Shown in pieces: positions 24,361-32,977 of a stretch of 64,000 bases of DNA. The position numbers and the translations under genes were made by a program. Source of the stretch: Zobellia russellii (GTDB lineage: Bacteria > Bacteroidota > Bacteroidia > Flavobacteriales > Flavobacteriaceae); NCBI RefSeq assembly GCF_018728565.1, contig NZ_JACSOI010000002.1, positions 124,001 through 188,000 of the forward strand, written 5' to 3'. Numbering within the stretch: position 1 is the first letter of the stretch; every line of letters starts with the position of its first letter. A model generated the notes under the pieces. That model saw nothing but the letters and a program-made list of their open reading frames with translations. It was not told the DNA's origin and did not search any database.

Positions 24361-25221
24361 TTATAAAAAAGCATTCTTAACCTGGTTTACCAATTTGGTT
24401 CCGTCCGGGTCAGCTTTTGTCTTCAACTCACATAACTCTTCTGCCCATTTAGACGTACGAATGCGCATTGGTGGGTGCTCGTTTTCTGCAATATTCATGA
24501 TTACGGCAGCCACTTCCTGACCCGTTTGGTAAATTTGCGCGGCACCCTCGCTCGCTCTCTCTTGGTTCTTTTTTAAATATTGCTGAAAAATTGGTAAATA
24601 TTCTCCGGTAGCCAATTGACCATCAACCGCAGTTTTCTCTACGGCGGAAGTCATGAATTCCGTAGAGATCCCGCCAGGCTCAACACAGCTAAATTTAATA
24701 TTAAAAGCATCGCCAAGATAACTGGCCAAACCTTCCATATACCCTTCTACTCCAAATTTTGCCCCACAATACAGCTCGTTAAAAGGTTGGCCCACCAAGC
24801 CACCAACAGAGGTAATACTAATTACCTGCCCGGACCTTTGCTTACGCATATACGGTAAAACGGCCTGTGTACAGAATACCACCCCGTGGTAATTTACATC
24901 CGTAACCCATCTGATTTCCTCTTCGCTAGCCTGTTCCGTAGTTTTGGCAAAACCCGCTCCGGCATTATTGACCAAAACATCTATCTGCCCGTCTTTCTCT
25001 ATAATGGTTTCCACAGCCTTTTTAATGGAATCAACTTTGGTAACGTCCAGTTCCAAAATTTCAATATCCAAATGGGCTTCATCAATTTTTTCCTTTAAAG
25101 CAGTTGCCTTTGCCAAGTTTCGCATTGAAGCGTACACTTTATACCCTTTTTGTGCAAAAAGTAATGAGGCCTCTAGCCCTACTCCTGATGATGTTCCTGT
25201 TATTAATACGTTTCTTTTCAT
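24361..25221 (-). CDS. Classical SDR oxidoreductase under TetR control
   Basis: A 286-residue short-chain dehydrogenase: TGTSSGVG (8-15), NNAG (85-88), S138, Y151 and K155 (YCGAK), giving a full catalytic set. The substrate cannot be told from sequence. The promoter region carries TTGGAATGAACATTC (25248-25262), the same word found upstream of the neighbouring tetR gene, so the TetR protein very likely regulates this gene. Regulated SDR/TetR pairs often respond to reactive aldehydes, quinones or drugs. Confidence 0.88.
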   Translation of the reverse strand: MKRNVLITGTSSGVGLEASLLFAQKGYKVYASMRNLAKATALKEKIDEAHLDIEILELDVTKVDSIKKAVETIIEKDGQIDVLVNNAGAGFAKTTEQASEEEIRWVTDVNYHGVVFCTQAVLPYMRKQRSGQVISITSVGGLVGQPFNELYCGAKFGVEGYMEGLASYLGDAFNIKFSCVEPGGISTEFMTSAVEKTAVDGQLATGEYLPIFQQYLKKNQERASEGAAQIYQTGQEVAAVIMNIAENEHPPMRIRTSKWAEELCELKTKADPDGTKLVNQVKNAFL

Positions 25222-25247
25222 TTTATCTTAGTTTTAAAATATGTATT

Positions 25248-25269
25248 TTGGAATGAACATTCACTCCAA
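25248..25269. promoter_or_regulatory. TetR operator upstream of the SDR gene
   Basis: TTGGAATGAACATTCACTCCAA contains the perfect palindrome GAATG-AA-CATTC and outer TTGGA/TCCAA arms. It repeats the operator in front of tetR (25857-25874) with only small changes. It lies 27 bp upstream of the SDR start. Confidence 0.65.
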
Positions 25270-25286
25270 TTTATGATTAAATTTTT

Positions 25287-25838
25287 TTAGCCCTTTATTC
25301 CATCCCAAACCATGTTCACTTGATGTTGAATAGAATTTGACGGTACACTTTCCTGTGAATGGTACCATCTTAAATAAGAGACCACTGCCCCACCCATAAA
25401 CTGGATAAGCTCATCTGTTTCTATATTCTTTATAATCAGCAATTCTTTTCCCTTGTTGAGCAAATCATAGACCGGAAGTACCGTTGCCAACCCTTTTTTC
25501 TTACTTTCCTCAGTAATAATAGGTGAAGCCCTAATCTGCTCCATGAACATAAAATACTGGGCATTATCAATAAAAAACAGGATTATGTCTTTAAAATATC
25601 CTTCAAACTGGGATTTAATAGGTTGGGTTTCATCAAAATCAGGAAAAGCGGTATTCTCCTGCTCCTTAATGCTTACATAGAGTTCGTTGATCAATTCATC
25701 CTTAGTAGGGAAATAATTGTATATCGTTCCCATACCCGTTCCGGCATTTTTTGCAATAGCCGACATGGGCGTATTATGCACACCCTTTGTTACCAAAAGT
25801 TCCAAAGCGGACCGTAAGATGTTTTCTTTCTTATTCAC
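25287..25838 (-). CDS. TetR/AcrR-family transcriptional regulator
   Basis: A 183-residue regulator if it starts at GTG 25838. The helix-turn-helix reads MSAIAKNAGTGMGTIYNYFPTKDELI near residues 23-48; the C-terminal ligand domain is typical in length. An in-frame ATG at 25874 would add 12 residues, but it lies upstream of the predicted transcription start, inside the operator, so GTG is preferred. It should repress itself and the downstream SDR gene through the shared operator. 65-bp gap to the SDR gene. Confidence 0.9.
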   Translation of the reverse strand: MNKKENILRSALELLVTKGVHNTPMSAIAKNAGTGMGTIYNYFPTKDELINELYVSIKEQENTAFPDFDETQPIKSQFEGYFKDIILFFIDNAQYFMFMEQIRASPIITEESKKKGLATVLPVYDLLNKGKELLIIKNIETDELIQFMGGAVVSYLRWYHSQESVPSNSIQHQVNMVWDGIKG

Positions 25839-25842
25839 AGGG

Positions 25843-25874
25843 CAAATGTATTCTTTTTGGAATAAACATTCCAA
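25843..25874 (-). promoter_or_regulatory. tetR promoter with embedded operator
   Basis: On the minus strand TTG (25874-25872) and TACATTTG (25850-25843) form a -33/-7 pair with a 21-bp gap. The palindrome TTGGAAT-AAAC-ATTCCAA (25857-25874) fills the spacer, ideal for repression. The -7 element ends four bases before the GTG at 25838, so the transcript is probably leaderless. Confidence 0.65.
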
Positions 25875-25931
25875 TTTTTAACTAAACTTTAAATTTGAGG
25901 CTTTTAAGCTTCTAAGAAAGTTGAAGAAAAT

Positions 25932-26564
25932 CTATAAATCTACCACCTTAATCCGGTTGCGTTGCATCTCTATCCTTCCTTCTTTTTCCAGTTTTTTCAA
26001 TAACCTTGAAATCACTACACGAGAAGTATTTAGATCGTAAGCTATATCTTGATGTGTAGTCTGCACAAATTCATCATGGTTTACCATAGCCTTGTCTTGA
26101 AGGTGTTTCAGTAATCTTTCATCCATCCGTAGAAAAGCCAAGGTGTCTACTGTTTCCAATAGCTCGGTCATTCGGGTATGGTAGCTGTCCAAGATAAATT
26201 GCCGCCATGTAGCATATTTCGCCATCCAAACTTCCATCTTTTCCACGGGAATCATAATGAGTTCCGTGTCACTTTCGGCTACCGCACGTATCTCACTTTT
26301 ATGGGTACCCACACAACATGAAAAGGTCATGGCACACGTATCTCCCCTTTCCAAAAAATACAATAAAAGCTCGTCTCCGTTCTCATCTTCGCGCAGGATT
26401 TTAATAGCGCCACTCAGTAACAAGGGCATATGGGATATGGTTTCGCCAATATCCATAATTACGGTACCCTGCTTAAATTTTTTCAACATACCTACGGTTT
26501 GCATTTCTTCTAGGAGGGCATCCTCAAAGAGATAGCCATAATTTTGTAAAAGACCTTCTTTCAT
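25932..26564 (-). CDS. Crp/Fnr-family regulator
   Basis: A 210-residue protein: a cyclic-nucleotide-type beta-roll (about 15-120, with GETISHMPLLLSGAIKILRE and GDELLLYFLERGD), a dimer helix, and a winged HTH at about 165-205 (HQDIAYDLNTSRVVISRLLKKLEKEG). A CC pair in MTFSCCVGTH could sense redox or sulfur species. In Flavobacteriia such regulators are often beside rhodanese/sulfur genes, and here the persulfide dioxygenase and SulP lie 3-6 kb downstream; control of them is a hypothesis. Confidence 0.88.
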   Translation of the reverse strand: MKEGLLQNYGYLFEDALLEEMQTVGMLKKFKQGTVIMDIGETISHMPLLLSGAIKILREDENGDELLLYFLERGDTCAMTFSCCVGTHKSEIRAVAESDTELIMIPVEKMEVWMAKYATWRQFILDSYHTRMTELLETVDTLAFLRMDERLLKHLQDKAMVNHDEFVQTTHQDIAYDLNTSRVVISRLLKKLEKEGRIEMQRNRIKVVDL

Positions 26565-26575
26565 ATATCTGGAGA

Positions 26576-27352
26576 TTATATGGCACTAATGGAAACCTTA
26601 TATTCCCGATCGGTATTCTGAAGGTATTCAAACCCTTCGTGAAGTTTTGTTTGCTCTACTGCATACGGATAAAATGTAATAGGCTCTATGCAAACCATAT
26701 TTGGAACTTCTGTCCACAACATAAAATTACCAAAGCCTTCCGTACGAATACGAAGTTCTTTCTGGTCTTTTAAGATGATTTCAGAACAATCAGGCACTTG
26801 TAGCGCCCTACTGCCCACATCCATAATTTCCTTAAGGGTGATTTCTTTTTTACCGGCCAATACTGTTGGACCGTCTGCATAGAGTTTAAAAGCTGGATGA
26901 TACCCCAACATAAACGGCATATCCCGTTCCCCCGAAACCGTAAAAACAACTTCAAGTCCCGTCTGGGTTAAACGGAAGGTTTTTTTAAAGCTGAAATCAT
27001 ACGTCCAAAACAACCACTCCTTATTGGATTTATTCGGGAATTTTGAGTTTTTTATTCGCGTACCCGCCGTATACTTTTTTTCTAAAACAGCTTCTGTGTC
27101 CGTAGTGGAAACTATCTCGTACGTCATCTCGCGAAGAAGACCATGCTGATCTTGGACAGCTATATCCCTTGGTGTCTGTACTTGAAACTTGGCATCGGCC
27201 GTAGGCCCGATAATAGGAAACATTTCGGTATCCGAACTACGCCACCCCGGACTCCCTTTTTGGTGAATATATTCATACCCATCTACCGTATACCCCACCA
27301 ATTCTCCGGCATCTATATTTACTTTTTGATTTTCAAGCTTTAATTCTATCAT
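26576..27352 (-). CDS. Aldose 1-epimerase family protein
   Basis: A 258-residue beta-sandwich enzyme of the galactose mutarotase superfamily, LacX-like branch. Key features are the GYHPAF motif, which supplies a substrate-contacting His, an upstream His in QDQHGLLRE, and a Glu in VCIEPITFYPYA. It would interconvert anomers of aldoses or sugar phosphates in the cytoplasm. 11 bp upstream of the Crp/Fnr gene on the same strand, so they may be cotranscribed, although no functional link is evident. Confidence 0.87.
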   Translation of the reverse strand: MIELKLENQKVNIDAGELVGYTVDGYEYIHQKGSPGWRSSDTEMFPIIGPTADAKFQVQTPRDIAVQDQHGLLREMTYEIVSTTDTEAVLEKKYTAGTRIKNSKFPNKSNKEWLFWTYDFSFKKTFRLTQTGLEVVFTVSGERDMPFMLGYHPAFKLYADGPTVLAGKKEITLKEIMDVGSRALQVPDCSEIILKDQKELRIRTEGFGNFMLWTEVPNMVCIEPITFYPYAVEQTKLHEGFEYLQNTDREYKVSISAI

Positions 27353-27411
27353 CTCACTAAATTTTGTAGCTGTTTAACAAGAAGTCGTTTTTCTTATCCT
27401 GTCTTACAAAG

Positions 27412-28392
27412 CTAATCTAAAAACCCTTTTTCACGCATCCAATCATCATTGAACATTTTTCCAACATACCGGCTCCCATGGTCATGAAAAAGTACTACAA
27501 TCAGGTCATCTTTTTTAAAATGTTCCTTTAATTGTAATACCCCTTTTATAGCCGCCCCGGCAGAATTGCCCAAAAACATAGCCTCTTCTTTAGCCAAACG
27601 TTGGGTGTAAACCGCTGCATCCTTATCCGTAACTTTTGTAAATCCGTCAATGACATCAAAATCTACATTTTCCGGTAGAATGTCCTCCCCAATACCTTCG
27701 GTGGTATATGGATAAATTTCTTTGGGGTCGAATACTCCGGTTTCATGATATTTTTTAAACACCGAACCATAGGTATCTACACCCCAAATTTTAATATTAG
27801 GGTTCTTTGATTTTAAAAACCTGCCCACACCGGAGATTGTTCCGCCCGTACCCACACCCACTACAAAATGGGTAACCTTGCCATTGGTCTGCTCCCATAT
27901 TTCAGGCCCGGTAGTCAAAAAATGGGCCTTGGAGTTACTAGGGTTATCATACTGGTTAACGTACCAGGAATTAGGTACTTCTTTTGCCAATCTTTTTGCG
28001 GTGGAGTAATAACTACGTGGATCACTAGGTTTTACATCTGTAGGGCAAACGTGCACCTCGCTCCCCATAGCCCTTAGAATATCTATTTTTTCCTTGGACT
28101 GTTTATCACTTATAACACAAATAAGCTTGTACCCCTTTACCGTTGCCGCCAATGCCAGACCCATACCTGTATTTCCTGAAGTAGCCTCAATAATTGTTCC
28201 TCCAGGTTTCAATACACCTGAGGTCTCGGCGTCCTTAATCATCTGCAAGGCCATGCGGTCCTTGACGGAATTTCCGGGGTTAAAAGTTTCGTACTTGGCC
28301 AAAACCATGCAGGGCAACTCAGAAGTTAGTCGGTTTAACTTCACTAAGGGCGTATTACCAATGGTGTCCAGAATGTTTTCCGCGTATTTCAT
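27412..28392 (-). CDS. PLP-dependent cysteine synthase/cystathionine beta-synthase-like enzyme
   Basis: A 326-residue fold-type II PLP enzyme. K44 in NPGNSVKDR is the Schiff-base lysine, S72-GNTG the loop that holds the alpha-carboxylate, and GVGTGGTISGVGRF binds the PLP phosphate. The C-terminal DHGSRYVGKMFNDDWM resembles the catalytic core of cystathionine beta-synthase more than CysK; regulatory CBS domains are absent. It probably makes cysteine or cystathionine from serine. Single gene between lolC/E and the epimerase. Confidence 0.88.
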   Translation of the reverse strand: MKYAENILDTIGNTPLVKLNRLTSELPCMVLAKYETFNPGNSVKDRMALQMIKDAETSGVLKPGGTIIEATSGNTGMGLALAATVKGYKLICVISDKQSKEKIDILRAMGSEVHVCPTDVKPSDPRSYYSTAKRLAKEVPNSWYVNQYDNPSNSKAHFLTTGPEIWEQTNGKVTHFVVGVGTGGTISGVGRFLKSKNPNIKIWGVDTYGSVFKKYHETGVFDPKEIYPYTTEGIGEDILPENVDFDVIDGFTKVTDKDAAVYTQRLAKEEAMFLGNSAGAAIKGVLQLKEHFKKDDLIVVLFHDHGSRYVGKMFNDDWMREKGFLD

Positions 28393-28470
28393 GAGCTAAC
28401 TGTTCGGTTTATATATAGGGAAAATACGAAGAACGTCCCACATATAAAAAGAGGCCATATCTATGTGCCC

Positions 28471-29712
28471 CTATTCGAACTTAATTGCCTTAACGGGAGT
28501 AATTTTAGTGATGATATAGGACGGCACCAAAAGCATAATAACACAAAGTACCAGCACGCCAATATTTAAGGCCACTACGGTAATAAAATCTATATGTACC
28601 GGCACATAATCTATGTAATACTCTTTGGGGTTTGGGAATTTTAATACCTGAAATTTATCCTGAATAAAGATGGCTCCCAAGCCAATGACATTACCCCAAA
28701 CAAGGCCTATACCAATGAGGTAGCTGGCGTTGTACAAAAACACTTTACGTATGCTCCAGTTGGCGGACCCTAAAGCCTTTAATATTCCGATCATCTGGGT
28801 TCGCTCTAAAATCAACACTAATAAAGCGGTAATCATATTAAACCCGCTTACGATAATTACGATGCCTATGATCAAAATAATATTAAAATCGAACAGGCTT
28901 ATCCATTCAAAAATCTTGTAATACTTATCTATAATAGTCTGCGTATCTAACGTGGACAGGGTTTTACCATAAATCTCCCTGCTCTTCTCATCTATATCAT
29001 CAAAACTATTCAAGAAAATTTCAAAGTTCCCCACTTGATCATTGCCCCATTTGTTCATACGCTGAATATGGCGTATGTCCGTAAACAGATAGAGTCCGTC
29101 AAACTCCTCAAAACCGCTATCGTAAAGTCCGGTAATCTTAAATTTCCGTTGGTTGGGCAATTTTGAAACATCGCCATCCTTTAAGAAAAAAGCATAAAAT
29201 GTATCTCCGGTTTTTAAGTGCAAACGGTTGGCCATGAGCGTAGACATGAGAACTTCCTCATTTAGCTCGCTCGTATAATCGGGCAATTTACCGTCTACCA
29301 AATACTCTTGAAAAGCAGACCAATTATAATCACTACCTACCCCCTTGGCAATAATGCCTTCAAAAGTAGTTTCGGTTCTAATGATACCCGCTTTGCTAGC
29401 TACTGCCTGTACATGGGCAATACCATCAACGCCCTTAAATTCCGGATAAAAATCCTGTTCTAACGATACCGGCATTACGGAAACGTCCGAAGCATTATTA
29501 TCGTAACTAGAGATTTGGATATGACCATTAAAAGCGGCCACTTTCTCGCGAATTTTATGCTTAAGCCCCACTCCGGTAGCGATAGCAATGAGCATCATTA
29601 CAACCCCCAAGGCAATAGCTGCAATTGCTATTTTTATTATTGGAGCGGAAATACTAATTTTATGCGCCTCACCTTTGATGAGCCGCTTGGCCAAAAAATA
29701 TTCAAAATTCAA
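28471..29712 (-). CDS. LolC/LolE-type lipoprotein-releasing permease (FtsX family)
   Basis: A 413-residue ABC permease: an N-terminal helix (about 25-48), a large periplasmic MacB-like domain, and three C-terminal helices with the FtsX motif MIGILKALGSANWSIRKVFLYNASYLIG. It would help move lipoproteins from the inner membrane to the outer-membrane pathway, with a LolD ATPase encoded elsewhere. The start codon is TTG at 29712 (MNFEYFLAKRLI is the conserved N-terminus in relatives). Only three bases separate it from the divergent namZ-like start. Confidence 0.9.
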   Translation of the reverse strand: MNFEYFLAKRLIKGEAHKISISAPIIKIAIAAIALGVVMMLIAIATGVGLKHKIREKVAAFNGHIQISSYDNNASDVSVMPVSLEQDFYPEFKGVDGIAHVQAVASKAGIIRTETTFEGIIAKGVGSDYNWSAFQEYLVDGKLPDYTSELNEEVLMSTLMANRLHLKTGDTFYAFFLKDGDVSKLPNQRKFKITGLYDSGFEEFDGLYLFTDIRHIQRMNKWGNDQVGNFEIFLNSFDDIDEKSREIYGKTLSTLDTQTIIDKYYKIFEWISLFDFNIILIIGIVIIVSGFNMITALLVLILERTQMIGILKALGSANWSIRKVFLYNASYLIGIGLVWGNVIGLGAIFIQDKFQVLKFPNPKEYYIDYVPVHIDFITVVALNIGVLVLCVIMLLVPSYIITKITPVKAIKFE

Positions 29713-29715
29713 TCT

Positions 29716-30978
29716 ATGGCGTTTTTAAACTGTTTCAAAAGTACATTTTTCATTTGGTTTTTGCTTATTATAGCCTGCGGAAACACGCCTAAAGCCGAGA
29801 AACCTAGTTCAGAACCAATTTTGGTGCCCAACGATACTATTGTTGAAAAGCCCGTTATAGTTGCAGCAAATAGGACCGATGCCTATTTACCCTTATTAAA
29901 AGGAAAGAAAGTGGCCGTTGTAGGAAACCAGACTACCATTATTTTTAAAACGACCAAAGCGGACACGGAGTCTTCCGCCCCCTACGTTCACCTAGTGGAT
30001 TCTTTACTGGCCCTGAATGTTGATATCAAAAAAGTTTTTGCTCCCGAACACGGGTTTAGAGGCAGTGTTGATGCCGGCGAAAAGGTGAAAGACGGAGTTG
30101 ACAGTAAAACCGGACTTCCGCTCATTTCGCTATACGGAAAAAACAGAAAACCTTCTGCCGCACAGTTAAAGGATATTGATGTGGTGCTTTTTGACATTCA
30201 AGATGTGGGCGTTAGGTTCTATACCTATATTGCCACGTTGCAATTGGTAATGGAAGCTTGCGCGGCAGAAAACATACCTCTGATCGTTCTTGATCGTCCT
30301 AACCCCAATGCGCATTATATTGATGGGCCTACTATGGAAAAAGCCCACACCGGCTTCTTGGGAATGACGGAAATTCCATTGGTCTATGGAATGACCATTG
30401 GCGAATATGCTCAAATGATCAATGAAGAACAATGGATAGAAGGTGAGAAAAAAGCAAACCTTACCGTAATATCCTTAGAAAATTGGACACACGAAACGGA
30501 GTATAGCTTGGCCGTTAGACCTTCTCCCAATTTACCCAACGATATTGCCATTAATCTCTACCCCAGTTTAGGTCTTTTTGAAGGCACCAATGTTAATGCC
30601 GGAAGAGGAACGGAACTACAGTTCCAATGTTATGGAGCTTCATTTTTAGATAGCACCCAATATAGCTTCAGGTATACGCCAATGCCTAATTTTGGTTCCA
30701 AAAACCCAAAAGAGAAAGGAAAAATTTGCTTTGGAAAGGATTTATCCGAATTTCCTAAAATGAGCGGGGTATCCGTTCAATGGCTTATAGATGCCTACAC
30801 CAACTCCAAGGATAAATCCAAAGTGTTCATCACAAGTGGATTCACAAAACATGCAGGCACACAAAAACTACAAAAACAAATAGAAAGCGGAGAAACCGAG
30901 GAAACCATAAAAGAGAGCTGGCAACCCGATTTGATTAAATTCAAAAAAGTAAGAAAGAAATATTTACTTTATCCATAA
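29716..30978 (+). CDS. NamZ-like exo-beta-N-acetylmuramidase (DUF1343) lipoprotein
   Basis: A 420-residue protein from ATG 29716. The signal peptide ends in IIAC (Cys21), so it is a lipoprotein. Family motifs include VVGNQTTI, KVFAPEHGFRG, SLYGKNRKP, VLFDIQDVGVRFYTYIATL, LDRPNPNAHYIDGP and LPNDIAINLYPSLGLFEGTNVNAGRGTE. DUF1343 proteins such as NamZ remove MurNAc from peptidoglycan fragments, so the role is cell-wall recycling or degradation in the periplasm. A 67-codon upstream extension is in frame but antisense to lolC/E and has no signal peptide. Confidence 0.9.
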   Translation: MAFLNCFKSTFFIWFLLIIACGNTPKAEKPSSEPILVPNDTIVEKPVIVAANRTDAYLPLLKGKKVAVVGNQTTIIFKTTKADTESSAPYVHLVDSLLALNVDIKKVFAPEHGFRGSVDAGEKVKDGVDSKTGLPLISLYGKNRKPSAAQLKDIDVVLFDIQDVGVRFYTYIATLQLVMEACAAENIPLIVLDRPNPNAHYIDGPTMEKAHTGFLGMTEIPLVYGMTIGEYAQMINEEQWIEGEKKANLTVISLENWTHETEYSLAVRPSPNLPNDIAINLYPSLGLFEGTNVNAGRGTELQFQCYGASFLDSTQYSFRYTPMPNFGSKNPKEKGKICFGKDLSEFPKMSGVSVQWLIDAYTNSKDKSKVFITSGFTKHAGTQKLQKQIESGETEETIKESWQPDLIKFKKVRKKYLLYP

Positions 30979-30992
30979 CCATAGAATCGTTA

Positions 30993-31841
30993 TTACAAGC
31001 TACTTTCCGTTTCGGACCAAGTGGTGGGCTTTCTAGATTTGTGAAAGGGCTGTTTTAGCAATCCTTTTATGCTTGCGTTTTCAACCTCATCAGGAAACGT
31101 ATCTACCCCGTAAACGATACTTTCTCTATCAAACTTCATAAAAGTTCCAAACAGACGATCCCATATAGAAAATATGTTTCCATAATTACTATCCGTATAA
31201 GGTAATTTATAATGATGATGCACTTTATGCATATCCGGTGAAACAATGACCCAGCTTAAAACCTCATCTAGCTTTCTGGGCATTTTAATATTGGCATGAT
31301 TAAACTGGGTAGCCACTAGAGAAAGTGATTGGTACAACATAACAATACCAATAGGAGTACCCACAATTAACACCCCGAACAATGTAAAGACAAAACGTAT
31401 CATGCTTTCTAATGGGTGGTGGCGGTTGGCCGTAGTGGTATCTACATTATGATCGGTATGGTGCACCAAATGAACTCGCCACAAAAGCTTTACTTTATGC
31501 TCAACAAGATGTGCCAAGTATGCCCCGATCAAATCCAAAAGCAAAAGACCCACAATTACATACAACCATAAGGGCATTTCCGGCAACCAGTTGATGATTC
31601 CAAAATTTTCGGTCACGGTAAAATCTGCGGTTTTTAGCAACAGAAAGGCCAGTACGAAATTTACGATTACCGTTGTAAACGTAAAAAAGAGATTGGGCAA
31701 AGCATGTTCCCATTTCTTATAGGTAAAACCAAAGAGGGGTACAATGCCTTCTAACACCCAAAAAAAAGTAATCCCTCCCACCAAGATAAGCGAACGGTGT
31801 AAAGAAGGGATAGTTTCAAAATAATCGATTATGAATTCCAT
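30993..31841 (-). CDS. Sterol desaturase/fatty acid hydroxylase-family protein
   Basis: A 282-residue integral membrane di-iron enzyme. Three histidine boxes are visible: HLVEH, HLVHH plus NRHHP, and HKVHHH, with four to five helices around them. The family hydroxylates or desaturates sterols, sphingolipids, carotenoids or ornithine lipids; in Flavobacteria, hydroxylation of carotenoids or lipids is plausible, but unknown here. Convergent with namZ (14 bp). A perfect inverted repeat overlaps its start codon. Confidence 0.88.
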   Translation of the reverse strand: MEFIIDYFETIPSLHRSLILVGGITFFWVLEGIVPLFGFTYKKWEHALPNLFFTFTTVIVNFVLAFLLLKTADFTVTENFGIINWLPEMPLWLYVIVGLLLLDLIGAYLAHLVEHKVKLLWRVHLVHHTDHNVDTTTANRHHPLESMIRFVFTLFGVLIVGTPIGIVMLYQSLSLVATQFNHANIKMPRKLDEVLSWVIVSPDMHKVHHHYKLPYTDSNYGNIFSIWDRLFGTFMKFDRESIVYGVDTFPDEVENASIKGLLKQPFHKSRKPTTWSETESSL

Positions 31842-31868
31842 ACTTTAAATATAGAAAATTTAAAGTAT
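31840..31868. repeat. Perfect inverted repeat at the start of the hydroxylase gene
   Basis: ATACTTTAAAT (31840-31850) and ATTTAAAGTAT (31858-31868) are perfect 11-bp arms around a 7-nt loop. It covers the start codon and leader of the minus-strand hydroxylase gene. It could be an operator or a hairpin masking the start. Confidence 0.5.
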
Positions 31869-31893
31869 TGCAAAACAAAGGGTGCTATAACTG

Positions 31894-32376
31894 CTATTTT
31901 AATTTTATCGGTATCCAAACCTCTTCTTCGGAATCAGGTTGGTTGTTTTTGTATTTCTCTCCTAAAATTTCAAAATGAGGCCTGCGGTCCAATTCATACT
32001 TGGAACTTGGTATCCATTCCTTAAAAATAAAATTCATGGTTTTAGCAAATTCACTAGAGGGCCCCTTGTGAATGAACACTGCGTATAATCCCCCATGTAA
32101 ATCCAAGGTTTTGAAATCTTTGGCATACGCGCCGTATGCACTCACTTCTGTGACCGCCCACTTTGTAAACTCCGTAGTTGGATTAAACCCCACCTCGCCC
32201 GGGAAGGTATCATACACTTGTAAAGAATATAAATCTGAACCTATACTATTTGTAATATGCTTTTTAAGTGACATAAAACCGCTCCATAGCTCAAACGTGC
32301 GATTATTGGCCAGACTCATTTTTAAAGCATGTCCTACCAGTTTCTTTTCTTCAAGCTCAACTATTCTGGGCTCCAT
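31894..32376 (-). CDS. GyrI-like/AraC effector-binding-domain protein
   Basis: A 160-residue stand-alone SOUL/GyrI-like domain (MEPRIVELEEKKLVGHALKMSL..., GLYAVFIHKGP, RRPHFEILGEKY, EEEVWIPIK). The family binds small molecules and is found alone or attached to AraC/MerR regulators. It may bind a hydrophobic ligand or sequester a drug; no DNA-binding domain is present. 52 bp upstream of the hydroxylase gene. Confidence 0.85.
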   Translation of the reverse strand: MEPRIVELEEKKLVGHALKMSLANNRTFELWSGFMSLKKHITNSIGSDLYSLQVYDTFPGEVGFNPTTEFTKWAVTEVSAYGAYAKDFKTLDLHGGLYAVFIHKGPSSEFAKTMNFIFKEWIPSSKYELDRRPHFEILGEKYKNNQPDSEEEVWIPIKLK

Positions 32377-32407
32377 ACAGCGTGTTCAATTAAGGTTCTA
32401 AAAAAAA

Positions 32408-32902
32408 TCAGTTACCAATGGCTTTCTTCATTTTCTCTACGATATTGAATGCCGCAGGGCAAATGGCCACGTTTTTTAAAGTTAGGTTAGAGATCTGCTG
32501 AAACTTTTTACGGTCCGTATGCGGAAACTCCCGGCAGGCCTTTGGCCGTACGTCATAAATTGAGCAATAGTTATCCGCCCCTAAAAAAGTGCAGGGAACT
32601 TGCTGTAACACATAATCGTTCTCCTCATCAACACGTAAATATTGCTCTATGAATTTTTGGGGCTTTAGCCTAAAATATTTAGCAATACGCTCTACATCGG
32701 CTTTCGTAAATAACGGGCCTGTTGTTTTACAGCAATTGGCACATTCCAAACAATCGGTTCGCTCAAATTCATCATCATGTAATTCTTGCATTACATAATC
32801 CAAATTCTTGGGTGGCCGCTTTTTAAGCTTGGCAAAAAATTTGCGGTTTTCATTGTGCTTATCCTTCGCTTTCTTGGGAAGTTCCTTTAAAATTTGCTCC
32901 AT
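32408..32902 (-). CDS. YkgJ-family cysteine-cluster protein
   Basis: 164 residues from ATG 32902. The cysteines CLECANCC, C in PCTFLGADNYCSIYDVRPKACREFP and a late C in ICPAAF give the CxxCxxCC...C...C pattern of YkgJ/CxxCxxCC proteins, which bind an Fe-S or zinc cluster. Function is unknown. A longer frame to 32965 adds 21 residues but crosses the promoter and the divergent methyltransferase leader. Confidence 0.88.
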   Translation of the reverse strand: MEQILKELPKKAKDKHNENRKFFAKLKKRPPKNLDYVMQELHDDEFERTDCLECANCCKTTGPLFTKADVERIAKYFRLKPQKFIEQYLRVDEENDYVLQQVPCTFLGADNYCSIYDVRPKACREFPHTDRKKFQQISNLTLKNVAICPAAFNIVEKMKKAIGN

Positions 32903-32919
32903 CCTCTTAAAAATCTGAC

Positions 32920-32952
32920 CAAAACTAAACAAGAAATACTTAAAAAGTCCAA
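32920..32952 (-). promoter_or_regulatory. Promoter for the YkgJ-family gene
   Basis: On the minus strand TAGTTTTG (32927-32920) matches TAnnTTTG exactly and TTG (32952-32950) stands 22 bp upstream. The start site would be about 12 nt before the ATG at 32902. Confidence 0.55.
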
Positions 32953-32977
32953 TTTTGCCAAACAAACCACTTCTCCT

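Noticed and set aside
24361-24520. Short plus-strand ORFs overlapping the SDR and TetR genes
   Set aside because: Reverse-strand shadows of strongly supported genes, without signal peptides or domains.
29515-29715. N-terminal extension of the NamZ-like protein
   Set aside because: It is antisense to lolC/E, and the ATG at 29716 starts a clean lipoprotein signal.
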